Positions 18,087 through 27,346 of a DNA stretch of 64,000 nucleotides are shown here, in pieces. Each line of letters opens with the position of its first letter. Position 1 is the stretch's first letter. The position numbers and the translations under genes are program-made. The notes below the pieces were generated by a model. The model saw only the letters and a list, made by a program, of their open reading frames with translations, ran no database searches and had not been told where the DNA came from. Source of the stretch: Pseudomonas silesiensis (GTDB taxonomy: Bacteria > Pseudomonadota > Gammaproteobacteria > Pseudomonadales > Pseudomonadaceae). The DNA is taken from NCBI RefSeq assembly GCF_001661075.1, contig NZ_CP014870.1, positions 6,601,501-6,665,500 of the forward strand, read 5' to 3'.

Positions 18087-19400
18087 ATGAATGCCCGTGC
18101 TCAGCAATCTGTCCCAGGCCATCAGCACACGGCTTCCTATTACGCCGCCAGCAGTCTGCCGCAGCCTGATCACCCGGTGCTGCAAGGCGACCTGGTGGCC
18201 GATGTGTGCGTGGTCGGCGGCGGGTTTTCCGGGTTGAACACGGCGCTCGAACTGGCCGCACGCGGCCTCAGCGTGGTGCTGCTCGAAGCCCACAAGATCG
18301 GCTGGGGCGCCAGCGGTCGCAATGGCGGGCAATTGATTCGCGGCGTTGGCCACGGTCTCGATCAATTCGCCAGCGTGATCGGTGCGGACGGCGTGCGTCA
18401 GATGAAACTCATGGGGCTGGAAGCGGTGGAAATCGTCCGACAGCGGGTCGAGCGTTTTCAGATCCCCTGCGACCTGACCTGGGGTTACTGCGATCTTGCC
18501 AACAAGCCGCGGGACCTGGAAGGCTTTGCCGAAGACGCCGAAGAATTGCGCGGCCTCGGCTACCGTTACGAAACCCGGTTGCTGCAAGCCAACGAAATGC
18601 ACTCGGTTGTGGGCTCCGACCGTTACGTCGGCGGCCTGATCGACATGGGCTCGGGGCACTTGCATCCGCTCAACCTGGCCTTGGGCGAAGCGGCCGCCGC
18701 ACAGCAATTGGGGGTGAAACTGTTCGAACGCTCGGCCGTCACCCGCATCGATTACGGCCCCGAGATCAAGGTCCATACCACCCAGGGCTCGGTTCGCGCC
18801 AAGACGCTGGTGCTGGGCTGCAACGCCTACCTCAATGATCTCAACCCTGAACTCAGCGGCAAGGTGCTGCCCGCCGGCAGCTACATCATCGCCACCGAAC
18901 CCCTGAGCGAAGCACTGGCCCACTCACTGCTGCCGCAGAACATGGCGGTGTGTGATCAGCGAGTAGCGCTGGATTACTACCGACTCTCGGCGGATCGACG
19001 CTTGCTGTTCGGCGGCGCTTGTCATTATTCAGGTCGCGACCCGAAGGACATCGCCGCCTACATGCGGCCGAAGATGCTGGAGGTGTTCCCGCAACTGGCC
19101 GGGGTGAAGATCGACTATCAATGGGGCGGGATGATCGGCATCGGCGCCAATCGCCTGCCGCAGATTGGGCGGCTCAAGGATCAGCCGAATGTGTATTACG
19201 CCCAGGCTTATTCCGGCCATGGGGTGAATGCCACGCATTTGGCGGGCAAGTTGTTGGCTGAGGCGATCAGTGGGCAGCACAGTGGTGGGTTCGATCTGTT
19301 TGCCCAGGTGCCGCACATTACGTTTCCCGGCGGCAAGCATTTGCGCTCGCCGTTGTTGGCGTTGGGGATGTTGTGGCATCGGCTTAAGGAGTTGGTCTGA
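18087..19400 (+). CDS. FAD-dependent amine oxidase (OrdL/PuuB-like)
   Basis: 437 residues from ATG 18087. An FAD Rossmann motif CVVGGGFSGLNTALELAARG follows a 40-residue lead containing YYAASSLPQPDHPVLQGD, which is typical of gamma-glutamylputrescine oxidases. Conserved SGRNGGQ and the C-terminal YYAQAYSGHGVNATHLAGKLLAEAI block complete the DAO fold. The family oxidises glutamylated polyamines to aldehydes, which a PuuC-type dehydrogenase then oxidises (gene at 25708). The position corresponds to pauB4 (PA5309). It is a single gene, probably controlled by the PauR-like regulator nearby. Confidence 0.9.
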   Translation: MNARAQQSVPGHQHTASYYAASSLPQPDHPVLQGDLVADVCVVGGGFSGLNTALELAARGLSVVLLEAHKIGWGASGRNGGQLIRGVGHGLDQFASVIGADGVRQMKLMGLEAVEIVRQRVERFQIPCDLTWGYCDLANKPRDLEGFAEDAEELRGLGYRYETRLLQANEMHSVVGSDRYVGGLIDMGSGHLHPLNLALGEAAAAQQLGVKLFERSAVTRIDYGPEIKVHTTQGSVRAKTLVLGCNAYLNDLNPELSGKVLPAGSYIIATEPLSEALAHSLLPQNMAVCDQRVALDYYRLSADRRLLFGGACHYSGRDPKDIAAYMRPKMLEVFPQLAGVKIDYQWGGMIGIGANRLPQIGRLKDQPNVYYAQAYSGHGVNATHLAGKLLAEAISGQHSGGFDLFAQVPHITFPGGKHLRSPLLALGMLWHRLKELV

Positions 19401-19424
19401 GGGGTTTGTTGCGTTTTTGCGGGC

Positions 19425-19520
19425 GCCTTCGCTGGCAAGCCAGCTCCCACAGGTATTGGCGGAGAACACAATTTTTGTGAACACCCGTGACCATTGTGGG
19501 AGCGGGCTTGCCCGCGATGG
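19425..19520. repeat. REP pair, one arm degenerate
   Basis: A diverged left arm (CTTCGCTGGCAAGCCAGCTC) and an intact right arm (GTGGGAGCGGGCTTGCCCGC) are separated by about 50 bp, between convergent genes. Confidence 0.75.
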
Positions 19521-19543
19521 CATCCGAAAGAACACCACGGCAC

Positions 19544-19789
19544 TCAAATCCGCCAAAACGGCTTAAGCCCCTCCTCCCGCGCCTGTTCGCAACTCAACCC
19601 CACATCCCTGAGCTGCTCCGGCGTCAGCGTAAGCAGCGCCCGGCGCGTGTGCAAACGATGCCAGAACAAGCCCCAGCGACCCAGGCCGGACGGTGCGTTG
19701 CGCAGTACCGCCCCGCATGCTCCGTTTTTTTGCCCTGCCACCAGTTCCTGACTGCGTAACGTCAGCCGCACATCGCTCAAGCCGTTCAT
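19544..19789 (-). CDS. DUF1127 domain protein
   Basis: 81 residues from ATG 19789, with AGGAGCG upstream. The C-terminal 40 residues (LHTRRALLTLTPEQLRDVGLSCEQAREEGLKPFW) match the DUF1127 pattern of an arginine-rich helix followed by L-RDIGLS. Small DUF1127 proteins are reported as regulators or RNA-binding factors in alphaproteobacteria; the function here is unknown. It is divergent from the MocR gene with a 179 bp gap containing TACAGAT repeats, so that regulator probably controls it. Confidence 0.82.
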   Translation of the reverse strand: MNGLSDVRLTLRSQELVAGQKNGACGAVLRNAPSGLGRWGLFWHRLHTRRALLTLTPEQLRDVGLSCEQAREEGLKPFWRI

Positions 19790-19852
19790 GTTGATCGCTC
19801 CTGTTTACTTGGGTAGCCAGAGCTTTCATGATGCGTGGGCGGCGAAAAGCAT

Positions 19853-19937
19853 TACAGATTCAACAGGAAACTATTAATTCCATACAGATTTGTTGATTTG
19901 CTCTCTGAATCATAATTTTGTGCCTCATCTGTATGGG
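19853..19937. promoter_or_regulatory. Candidate MocR operator with three TACAGAT sites
   Basis: TACAGATT occurs at 19853-19860 and again at 19883-19890, exactly 30 bp apart (about three helical turns). CCATACAGAT (19880-19889) is a perfect inverted repeat of ATCTGTATGG (19928-19937). The set fills the divergent gap between the DUF1127 and MocR genes. Spaced direct and inverted half-sites are usual for dimeric MocR regulators. Confidence 0.6.
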
Positions 19938-19968
19938 TTTACCGAATGATCCACACCGAGACAGCGCC

Positions 19969-21402
19969 ATGACCCTTTACGTCAACCTTGCCGAGTTGCT
20001 CGGCACTCGTATCGAGCAGGGCTTCTATCGCCCCGGCGACCGGCTGCCGTCGGTGCGGGCGTTGAGCGTCGAGCACGGCGTCAGCCTGAGCACCGTGCAG
20101 CAAGCCTATCGGGTGCTGGAAGACAGCGGCCTGGCGATGCCGAAACCCAAGTCAGGCTATTTCGTGCCGGTGAGTCGAGCGCTCCCGGAGCTGCCGGCGA
20201 TTGGCCGCCCGGCGCAGCGGCCAGTGGATATTTCCCAGTGGGATCAGGTCCTGGAATTGATTCGCGCGGTGCCACGCAAGGACGTGGTGCAACTGGGTCG
20301 CGGCATGCCGGACATCACCACGCCGACCATGAAACCGTTGCTGCGCGGCCTGGCACGGATCAGCCGGCGGCAGGACATGCCCGGCCTGTATTACGACAAT
20401 ATCTACGGCACCCTCGAACTGCGCGAACAGATCGCCCGCCTGATGCTGGACTCCGGCTGCCAGTTGAGCGCCAGCGACCTGGTGGTCACCACCGGTTGCC
20501 ACGAAGCGCTGTCCACCAGCATCCGGGCCATTTGCGAGCCGGGGGATATCGTGGCCGTGGATTCGCCAAGCTTTCACGGCGCCATGCAGACCCTCAAGGG
20601 CCTGGGCATGAAAGCCCTGGAAATCCCTACCGACCCGCTCACCGGGATCAGCCTCGACGCGCTGGAACTGGCACTGGAACAATGGCCGATCAAGGCCATA
20701 CAGTTGACCCCAAACTGCAACAACCCGTTGGGCTACATCATGCCGGAACCGCGCAAACGCGCGTTGTTGAACCTGGCACAGCGCTTTGACGTGGCGATCA
20801 TCGAGGATGATGTGTATGGCGAACTTTCCTACACCTATCCGCGACCGCGCACGATCAAGTCCTTCGACGAGGATGGTCGCGTCCTGCTCTGCAGCTCTTT
20901 TTCCAAGACGCTGGCACCGGGCCTGCGCATCGGCTGGGTGGCACCGGGCCGTTATCTGGAACGGGTGCTGCACATGAAATACATCAGCACCGGCTCCACG
21001 GCGCCGCAACCGCAGATCGCCATTGCCGAATTCCTCAAGGCTGGACACTTCGAACCGCATTTGCGGCGCATGCGCAGCCAATACCAACGCAATCGCGACG
21101 CCATGATCGACTGGGTCACCCGCTACTTTCCGGCGGGCACCCGAGCCAGTCGTCCGCAAGGCAGCTTCATGCTCTGGGTTGAACTGCCGGATGGCTTCGA
21201 CACCCTGAAACTCAATCGCGCCTTGCACGACCAGGGCGTACAGATTGCGGTCGGCAGCATCTTTTCCGCCTCGGGCAAGTACCGCAATTGCCTGCGGATG
21301 AACTACGCTGCCAAACCAACACCACAGATTGAAGAAGCGGTACGCAAGGTCGGCGCTGCGGCAATCAGACTGCTGGCGGAAACAGACAGCTGCACCGACT
21401 GA
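19969..21402 (+). CDS. MocR-type (GntR + aminotransferase) transcriptional regulator
   Basis: 477 residues from ATG 19969; 17 further in-frame codons upstream are not needed. The N-terminal GntR winged helix (LAELLGTRIEQGFYRPGDRLPSVRALSVEHGVSLSTVQQAYRVLEDSG) is fused to a fold-type I aminotransferase domain. PLP-binding elements are TGCHEAL, NCNNPLGY, IIEDDVYGELSY and the SSFSKTLAPGLRIGW segment with the Schiff-base lysine. MocR proteins sense PLP or PLP adducts and control vitamin or amino-acid genes. The likely targets are its own promoter and the divergent DUF1127 gene. A PLD lipoprotein gene follows 59 bp downstream. Confidence 0.92.
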   Translation: MTLYVNLAELLGTRIEQGFYRPGDRLPSVRALSVEHGVSLSTVQQAYRVLEDSGLAMPKPKSGYFVPVSRALPELPAIGRPAQRPVDISQWDQVLELIRAVPRKDVVQLGRGMPDITTPTMKPLLRGLARISRRQDMPGLYYDNIYGTLELREQIARLMLDSGCQLSASDLVVTTGCHEALSTSIRAICEPGDIVAVDSPSFHGAMQTLKGLGMKALEIPTDPLTGISLDALELALEQWPIKAIQLTPNCNNPLGYIMPEPRKRALLNLAQRFDVAIIEDDVYGELSYTYPRPRTIKSFDEDGRVLLCSSFSKTLAPGLRIGWVAPGRYLERVLHMKYISTGSTAPQPQIAIAEFLKAGHFEPHLRRMRSQYQRNRDAMIDWVTRYFPAGTRASRPQGSFMLWVELPDGFDTLKLNRALHDQGVQIAVGSIFSASGKYRNCLRMNYAAKPTPQIEEAVRKVGAAAIRLLAETDSCTD

Positions 21403-21461
21403 CCTTTCTTCGGGAATCGGCGTCCTATGCCGACAACGGCCGCCAATCGGAACAATCCTAC

Positions 21462-23027
21462 GTGAGATCCAGACTGCCCCTGCTTGCGCTTCTCCTTCTC
21501 ACTTCCTTGCTTGGCGGTTGCGCCAGCTTCGACGTTCAACGCGAACCGAGCCAGGCGCTGCCTGCCAGCGATTCGGCGTTCGGTCGCTCGATTCAAGCCC
21601 AGGCGGCTTCCCATGAAGGCAAATCCGGATTTCGCTTGCTGTCCAACAGCAGTGAAGCCTTCACTGCCCGCGCCGAACTGATTCGCAACGCCCAGAGCAG
21701 TCTCGATTTGCAGTACTACATTGTCCATGACGGGATCAGCACCCGGATGCTGGTGGACGAATTGCTCAAGGCTGCCGACCGCGGCGTGCGGGTGAGGATC
21801 CTGCTCGACGACACCACCAGCGACGGCCTCGACTGGACCATCGGCACGCTGGCAGCGCATCCGCAGATCGAGATCCGCCTGTTCAATCCACTGCACCTGG
21901 GCCGTGCCACGGGCGTGACGCGAGCCATGGGCAGGCTGTTCAACCTGTCGCTGCAACACCGTCGCATGCACAACAAATTATGGCTTGCGGACAACAGCGC
22001 GGCGATCGTGGGCGGGCGCAATTTGGGCGACGAGTATTTCGATGCCGAGCCTAACCTGAATTTTACCGACATCGACATGCTCGGCATCGGCCCGGTCGCC
22101 GAGCAACTCGGATACAGCTTCGATCAATACTGGAACAGCGCGCTGAGCAAACCGATCGATGAGTTTCTGTCGCACAAACCGACGCAAACGGATCTGCAGA
22201 ACAGCCGCACCCGCCTGGACGAATCGCTGGAAGAAACGCGCAAACAGAATCATGCGCTGTATCAGCAACTGATGACCTTCACCACCAATCCACGGATGGA
22301 TATCTGGCGACGCGAGTTGATCTGGGCCTGGAGCCAGGCACTGTGGGATGCACCCAGCAAAGTACTTTCGAAGGGTGAACCCGATCCACATTTGCTACTG
22401 ACCACGCAATTGGCGCCCGAACTTACGGGTGTCAGCAAAGAGCTGATCATGATTTCGGCGTACTTCGTGCCCGGCCAGCCGGGAATGGTTTACCTCACCG
22501 GCCGGGCCGATGCCGGGGTGTCGGTGAGCATGCTGACCAACTCCCTTGAAGCCACCGACGTACCGGCCGTGCATGGCGGCTACGCACCTTATCGCAAGGC
22601 ATTGCTGGAGCATGGGGTGAAGCTCTACGAGTTGCGTCGTCAGCCCGGCGAAGGTGGTGGCAGCGGGCCGGTATTTTACAGCCGCTCCTACCGGGGTTCC
22701 GATTCCAGCCTGCACAGCAAGGCCATTATTTTCGACCAGCAGAAATCGTTCATTGGCTCGTTCAATTTCGACCCGCGCTCTGTACTGTGGAACACAGAGG
22801 TTGGCGTACTGGTAGACAGCCCGGAACTCGCCGCGTACGTGCAGAGAGCGGCACTGGAGGGTATGGCGCCAACCCTGAGTTATCAGGTGAAGCTGGAAAA
22901 TGATCGTGTCGTCTGGGTGACTGAAGACGACGGCAAAATGCATGTATTGACCAAAGAACCGGGGAGTTGGTGGCGGCGGTTCAATTCCTGGTTCAGTACC
23001 GCGGTCGGCCTGGAGCGCCTGTTGTAA
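21462..23027 (+). CDS. Phospholipase D family lipoprotein (cardiolipin synthase-like)
   Basis: 521 residues with a GTG start at 21462. The N-terminus RLPLLALLLLTSLLGGC is a lipoprotein signal with lipobox LGGC. Two HxK(x)4D phosphodiesterase motifs are present, HNKLWLADNSAAIVGGRN near residue 170 and LHSKAIIFDQQKSFIGSFNFDPRS near 417, as in PLD and ClsB/ClsC-like enzymes. LQYYIVHDGISTRMLVDELLKAADRGVRVRILLDD is the usual first-lobe sequence. Transfer or hydrolysis of phospholipid headgroups in the envelope is inferred. A REP-like hairpin directly follows the stop. Confidence 0.9.
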   Translation: MRSRLPLLALLLLTSLLGGCASFDVQREPSQALPASDSAFGRSIQAQAASHEGKSGFRLLSNSSEAFTARAELIRNAQSSLDLQYYIVHDGISTRMLVDELLKAADRGVRVRILLDDTTSDGLDWTIGTLAAHPQIEIRLFNPLHLGRATGVTRAMGRLFNLSLQHRRMHNKLWLADNSAAIVGGRNLGDEYFDAEPNLNFTDIDMLGIGPVAEQLGYSFDQYWNSALSKPIDEFLSHKPTQTDLQNSRTRLDESLEETRKQNHALYQQLMTFTTNPRMDIWRRELIWAWSQALWDAPSKVLSKGEPDPHLLLTTQLAPELTGVSKELIMISAYFVPGQPGMVYLTGRADAGVSVSMLTNSLEATDVPAVHGGYAPYRKALLEHGVKLYELRRQPGEGGGSGPVFYSRSYRGSDSSLHSKAIIFDQQKSFIGSFNFDPRSVLWNTEVGVLVDSPELAAYVQRAALEGMAPTLSYQVKLENDRVVWVTEDDGKMHVLTKEPGSWWRRFNSWFSTAVGLERLL

Positions 23028-23062
23028 CCCTGTGGGAACGGTAGTGCGAAGCTCCCACAGGG
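23028..23062. repeat. REP-derived hairpin, possible terminator
   Basis: CCCTGTGGGA (23028-23037) and TCCCACAGGG (23053-23062) form a ten-base perfect stem with a 15-base loop, immediately after the PLD stop codon. There is no T-run, so intrinsic termination is doubtful. Confidence 0.65.
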
Positions 23063-23087
23063 TATGTGGCTGACTGGCAGTTTTGCG

Positions 23088-24233
23088 TCAAACGGGCTCG
23101 GCGACCGCGCCAAACGCCCCTTGCCGCGACAGCAGAATCACCAATCCGAACGCCCCGGCCGCCATCAACAGCGGCAAGGCGTGACCACTGATCCACTGGC
23201 TGCCGGCTCCGGCCGCCAACGGACCGATCAGGCAACCGATCCCCCACAGCTGCGCAATATGCGCATTGGCTCGCACCAACGCATCGTCGCGATAGCGCTC
23301 GCCGATCAGGATCAGGGACAAGGTGAACAGGCCGCCGGCACTGGCGCCGAACAATACCCACAACGGCCAGATCAGCAGCGTGTCGATCAATAATGGGATC
23401 GCCAGGCTCGATATCAGCAAAATGACCGCACAGCCGGTGAACAGCGTGCGCCGCGACAAGCGATCCGCCAGCGCCCCAATCGGCAACTGCAGCAAGGCAT
23501 CACCCACCACCACGGTGCTGACCATCGCCAGGGCAATGTCGGTGGTGAACCCCTGACGCAGGCAGTACACCGGCAACAAGGTCAGGATCATCGCTTCAAA
23601 CGCCGCAAACAATGACACCGCCCAGGCAATTGCCGGCAGGCCACGGCAAAAGCCCAGCAAGTCACTGAAGGTCACGCTGCAGGCTTCGCTGGTCGGTGCA
23701 CCGCTGCGACCCAGCAATAGAAAGGGTGCTGCAATCAGCAAACCGACGCCGACCCAGAAACCGTAATCATGGTCGGTGCCCAGCACGCCCAGCAGCAACG
23801 GTCCGGCCAGTTGGCTCAATGCATAGCTGCTGCCGTAAAGCGCCACCAGTCGCCCGCGCCACTCTTCCAGCACAAGCTGGTTGATCCAGCTTTCCCCGAG
23901 GATGAAGACGAGAGTCAGGATCACCCCGATCATCAGCCGCAACACCAGCCAGACCGGATAGCTCGGCAGTAGCGCCAGCAAACCGATGGACAACGCCCCG
24001 GCCCACAGGCACAGGCGCATCAGGTTGGCCGTACCGAGACGGGCCGCCAGGTGGCTGGAGATCTTCGCACCCAACAGCACGCCAATGGCCGGCATCGAGG
24101 CCATGACACCAATGGCGAAAGAACCGTAACCCCAGCCTTCGAGGCGAAACGATACCAACGGCATGCTGACGCCCAGGGCCAGGCCGACACTCAAGACAGA
24201 CGCCAACACGGCGAAATAAGTCGCCCAACGCAT
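23088..24233 (-). CDS. Major facilitator superfamily transporter (YcaD-like)
   Basis: 381 residues with twelve hydrophobic segments. The N-terminal half contains MPLVSFRLEGWGYGSFAIGVMASMPAIG and the loop GESWINQLVLEEWRGRLVALYGSSYALSQLAGP, which resembles the YcaD/UMF2 group of small MFS proteins. A second half begins near FAAFEAMILTLLPVYCLRQGF. The substrate is not predictable. It is convergent with the PLD gene and followed upstream by the REPIN carrying the IS element. Confidence 0.88.
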   Translation of the reverse strand: MRWATYFAVLASVLSVGLALGVSMPLVSFRLEGWGYGSFAIGVMASMPAIGVLLGAKISSHLAARLGTANLMRLCLWAGALSIGLLALLPSYPVWLVLRLMIGVILTLVFILGESWINQLVLEEWRGRLVALYGSSYALSQLAGPLLLGVLGTDHDYGFWVGVGLLIAAPFLLLGRSGAPTSEACSVTFSDLLGFCRGLPAIAWAVSLFAAFEAMILTLLPVYCLRQGFTTDIALAMVSTVVVGDALLQLPIGALADRLSRRTLFTGCAVILLISSLAIPLLIDTLLIWPLWVLFGASAGGLFTLSLILIGERYRDDALVRANAHIAQLWGIGCLIGPLAAGAGSQWISGHALPLLMAAGAFGLVILLSRQGAFGAVAEPV

Positions 24234-24354
24234 GTTCCACGCTCCTGTGGATATTATTTTTCACAGACGACACAAAACAAATGTGGGAGCGGGCTTGCTC
24301 GCGAAGAGGCCATCACATCCAACATCATCGTTGGCTGTTACGGCGCCTTCGCGA

Positions 24355-25635
24355 TGTAGAAACGGACACATCCTTTACGACTGAAACCGGGGACATCCTT
24401 TACGTTTCTGTTGGCTTGAAAGGCGGCTCTCGCCGCTTTTCAGTCTGCCTAAAAGGTAGTTGCAAAGGTAAATATCCCACACATCATCGTCCACTTCCTT
24501 CAGTCCTAGCGCCTCACCTGCCAAAGATTCACTGACGAAAATCATTTTGCCTTTCCATTTCATCGATCCATTTTGTCGGATCATGCGGATCCTCATATCC
24601 GAAGCGTAATCAGCCTCAGGCACGCGTCCGTCGTACTGCCTTGGCGAAGGCTTATACAGATCCGCAGGAACCTTCATCTCTAAAGCCTTATGAGGTCTTA
24701 CGTAATTGAACTCCTGTCGAAACTGTTCAAATGCCAACTGTTGTTCCACCAGATTACGTTCAGGCGCATGAAGTAATGCAGCCTTGAGCGTTCGATGCAT
24801 GCGCTCATGACGGCCATTCTGGTCAGGCCGCCCCGGCTGGATTCGCTCAGGGTAGATCCCTAGGCGTATCCACCAAGCCGCCAGGCTGGATATGCGCGAA
24901 ATGCCGGTGGAGGCAAAGGGGGAGCCGTTGTCTGTGCGAATCACATTAGGCAACCCGTACTCCCGAAACGCCCAGTCGAACCCTTCGCGAGCCCCGGCAA
25001 CGCTGCTTTGCGCTCTGCACAGCAATAGAAATCGGCTGACGTGATCAGTAATGGTCAGTGGGTAACAACGTTGGCCGTTCTGAAGCGCGAAGTCACCTTT
25101 GAAATCCGCCGCCCATGTCTGATTAGGCGCAGTAGCGTCGCGCAGCGGATTTTTCCCCGCTGGCGGGCGATTGAGGAAACGACGTTTTTGCACCAGACCT
25201 GCTCGCTTAAGCCATTCGCCTGCCGTGCTGACTGTTGGCCAAGACAACTCTGGATGATCAATCTTAAGGTTATGCACCAGCTTCTCAGGTCCCCAGCTGT
25301 GATGCTCGCGCTTGTACGCGACTAGCAGCTCAAGCACCTCATCGCTGATTTTGAAAGGGCTCGTATGCGGACGCCGTGACAGTTCCTTGAGCCCATCAAT
25401 GCCCTGTGTTTCGTAGCGCGCAAGCCATTTATCCAAAGTGGGTCGGCTGAGCCCGTAGTGACGGGCCAACTCGCTTTTGGAATAGCTGCCTTGCAGCCAG
25501 TCGCCTATGAGTTTGATTCGTTGATCCATTGGGGACTCTCGATTCCAGGGCATGGTCAGGCACCTCCTGACCGTATTTCATACCTGTAAACGATGTCTCC
25601 GGTTTAAAACGTAAAGGATGTCTCCGGTTTCTACC
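24355..25635. mobile_element. IS481-family insertion sequence
   Basis: The ends are inverted repeats: TGTAGAAACGGACACATCCT at the left and, read inward from the right, GTAGAAACCGGAGACATCCT. Each is followed by a second copy of the same block (CCGGGGACATCCTTTACG left; CCGGAGACATCGTTTAC right), so each end has two transposase-binding-like subrepeats. The element carries one transposase gene. A possible three-base CGA duplication flanks it (24352-24354 and 25636-25638); exact borders are uncertain by one or two bases. Confidence 0.85.
24375..25553 (-). CDS. IS481-family DDE transposase
   Basis: 392 residues. The first residues (MPWNRESPMDQRIKLIGDWLQG) match the usual IS481 N-terminus, so the ATG at 25553 is retained. 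A helix-turn-helix follows (YSKSELARHYGLSRPTLDKWLARY). The integrase core shows TWAADFKGDF (first D), VIRTDNGSPF (second D) and QNGRHERMHRTLK (catalytic E), then VRPHKALEMKVPADLY. Length and catalytic residues are intact, so it is probably functional. The gene fills almost the whole element between the inverted repeats. Confidence 0.93.
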   Translation of the reverse strand: MPWNRESPMDQRIKLIGDWLQGSYSKSELARHYGLSRPTLDKWLARYETQGIDGLKELSRRPHTSPFKISDEVLELLVAYKREHHSWGPEKLVHNLKIDHPELSWPTVSTAGEWLKRAGLVQKRRFLNRPPAGKNPLRDATAPNQTWAADFKGDFALQNGQRCYPLTITDHVSRFLLLCRAQSSVAGAREGFDWAFREYGLPNVIRTDNGSPFASTGISRISSLAAWWIRLGIYPERIQPGRPDQNGRHERMHRTLKAALLHAPERNLVEQQLAFEQFRQEFNYVRPHKALEMKVPADLYKPSPRQYDGRVPEADYASDMRIRMIRQNGSMKWKGKMIFVSESLAGEALGLKEVDDDVWDIYLCNYLLGRLKSGESRLSSQQKRKGCPRFQS

Positions 25636-25707
25636 CGAGCAAGCCCGCTCCCACAAGGGATCTGCGTTGTTCAGGAGCCCGATTGACTACCGGGCTCCTT
25701 CACTGGC

Positions 25708-27201
25708 TTACAACTTGATCCAGGTCGCCTTCAGCTCGGTGTACTTGTCGAACGCGTGCAGCGACTTGTCGCGACCGTTGCCGGACTGCTTGAAGCCACC
25801 GAATGGCGCGGTCATGTCGCCGCCATCGTACTGGTTGACCCACACACTACCGGCGCGCAGTGCCTTGGCGGTCAGATGCGCCTTGGAAATATCCTTGGTC
25901 CACACCGCTGCGGCGAGGCCGTAAGGCGTGTCGTTGGCGATCTGAATAGCTTCCTCGGCGGTTTCAAACGCAATCACCGACAACACCGGACCAAAGATCT
26001 CTTCCTGAGCGATTTTCATCGCATTGCTGACGCCGTCGAAAATCGTCGGCTCAACGTAAGTGCCACCGGTTTCCTCGAGAATGCGCTTGCCGCCAGCCAC
26101 CAGTTTAGCGCCGTCGGTGTGACCGGACTCGATGTAGGACAAGACGGTGTTCATCTGCTGGGTATCCACCAAAGCGCCAACATTGGTCGCCGGGTCCAGC
26201 GGGTTGCCCGGCTTCCAGGCTTTCAATGCCTCGATCACCAACGGCAGGAAAGTGTCCTTGATCGAACGCTCGACCAGCAGACGCGAACCGGCGGTGCAGA
26301 CTTCGCCCTGGTTGAACGCAATGGCGCTGGCAGCCGATTCGGCGGCCGCTTGCAGGTCCGGCGCGTCGGCGAACACGATGTTCGGGCTTTTGCCGCCGGC
26401 TTCGAGCCAGACGCGCTTCATGTTCGATTCGCCGGAGTAAATCAGCAACTGCTTGGCGATCTTGGTCGAACCGGTGAACACCAGGGTGTCCACATCATTG
26501 TGCAGGGCCAGGGCCTTGCCGACGGTGTGACCGTAGCCCGGCAGGACGTTCAGCACCCCTTTCGGAATGCCGGCTTCGACGGCCAGCGCAGCGATGCGAA
26601 TAGCGGTCAGCGGCGATTTTTCGGACGGTTTGAGGATCACCGAATTACCGGTGGACAGCGCCGGGCCGAGTTTCCAGCAGGCCATCATCAACGGGAAGTT
26701 CCATGGCACGATGGCGCCAACCACACCGACAGGCTCGCGAGTGACCAGGCCGAGCTGGTCGTGCGGAGTCGCGGCGACTTCGTCGTAGATCTTGTCGATG
26801 GCTTCACCGCTCCAGCTCAGGGCTTGCGCCGCGCCGGGAACGTCGATGTACAGGGAGTCGCTGATCGGCTTGCCCATGTCCAGGGTTTCAAGCAGCGCCA
26901 GCTCTTCGGCATGCTGCTTGAGCAGGCTGGCGAAGCGAATCATGGTGGCTTTGCGCTTGGTCGGTGCCAGGCGCGACCAGACGCCGGAATTGAACGTGGC
27001 GCGAGCGTTTTCAACAGCGCGCTGGGCGTCGGCGGCGTCACAGCTGGCGATCTTGCCCAGCAGACGGCCATCGACAGGGCTGATGCACTCGAAGGTCTCG
27101 CTGGAGACGGCATCGGTGTATTCGCCATTGATATAGGCACGGCCTTCGATCTTCAGATCGCGAGCCCGTTGCTCCCAATCGGCACGAGTCAGGGTGGTCA
27201 T
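25708..27201 (-). CDS. pauC: Aldehyde dehydrogenase, PuuC/PauC-type
   Basis: 497 residues of the NAD(P)+-dependent ALDH superfamily. Visible elements are the N-terminal INGEYTDAVSSETFECISPVDGR, the cofactor stretch VVPWNFPLMMACWKLGPALSTGNSVILKPSE, the catalytic glutamate in WLEAGGKSPNIVF and the catalytic cysteine in FNQGEVCTAGSRLLVE. The sequence style is that of gamma-glutamyl-gamma-aminobutyraldehyde dehydrogenase, which completes polyamine degradation after a PuuB-type oxidase (18087). The synteny position fits PA5312 (pauC/kauB). The divergent gap to the cupin gene carries a palindrome. Confidence 0.9.
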   Translation of the reverse strand: MTTLTRADWEQRARDLKIEGRAYINGEYTDAVSSETFECISPVDGRLLGKIASCDAADAQRAVENARATFNSGVWSRLAPTKRKATMIRFASLLKQHAEELALLETLDMGKPISDSLYIDVPGAAQALSWSGEAIDKIYDEVAATPHDQLGLVTREPVGVVGAIVPWNFPLMMACWKLGPALSTGNSVILKPSEKSPLTAIRIAALAVEAGIPKGVLNVLPGYGHTVGKALALHNDVDTLVFTGSTKIAKQLLIYSGESNMKRVWLEAGGKSPNIVFADAPDLQAAAESAASAIAFNQGEVCTAGSRLLVERSIKDTFLPLVIEALKAWKPGNPLDPATNVGALVDTQQMNTVLSYIESGHTDGAKLVAGGKRILEETGGTYVEPTIFDGVSNAMKIAQEEIFGPVLSVIAFETAEEAIQIANDTPYGLAAAVWTKDISKAHLTAKALRAGSVWVNQYDGGDMTAPFGGFKQSGNGRDKSLHAFDKYTELKATWIKL

Positions 27202-27346
27202 ACGAGTGTCCTCCTCTTGTTGAATACGAGCACTGCGCGGTCTTCGCGGGTGCTGTCAGGAATTTCTGCCCGGCCAGCCTGCTTTTCGGCCCCAGGCAAC
27301 TGCCACCCTAAACCAGCCACACCTCATGTTTCAATATATTTGACAA

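Larger units (their letters stand above)
24283..25658. repeat. REPIN split by an insertion sequence
   Basis: The left arm TGTGGGAGCGGGCTTGCTCG plus spacer (24283-24354) and the right arm CGAGCAAGCCCGCTCCCACA (25636-25655) would together form a standard REPIN of about 90 bp if the intervening 1.28 kb element were removed. Confidence 0.75.
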
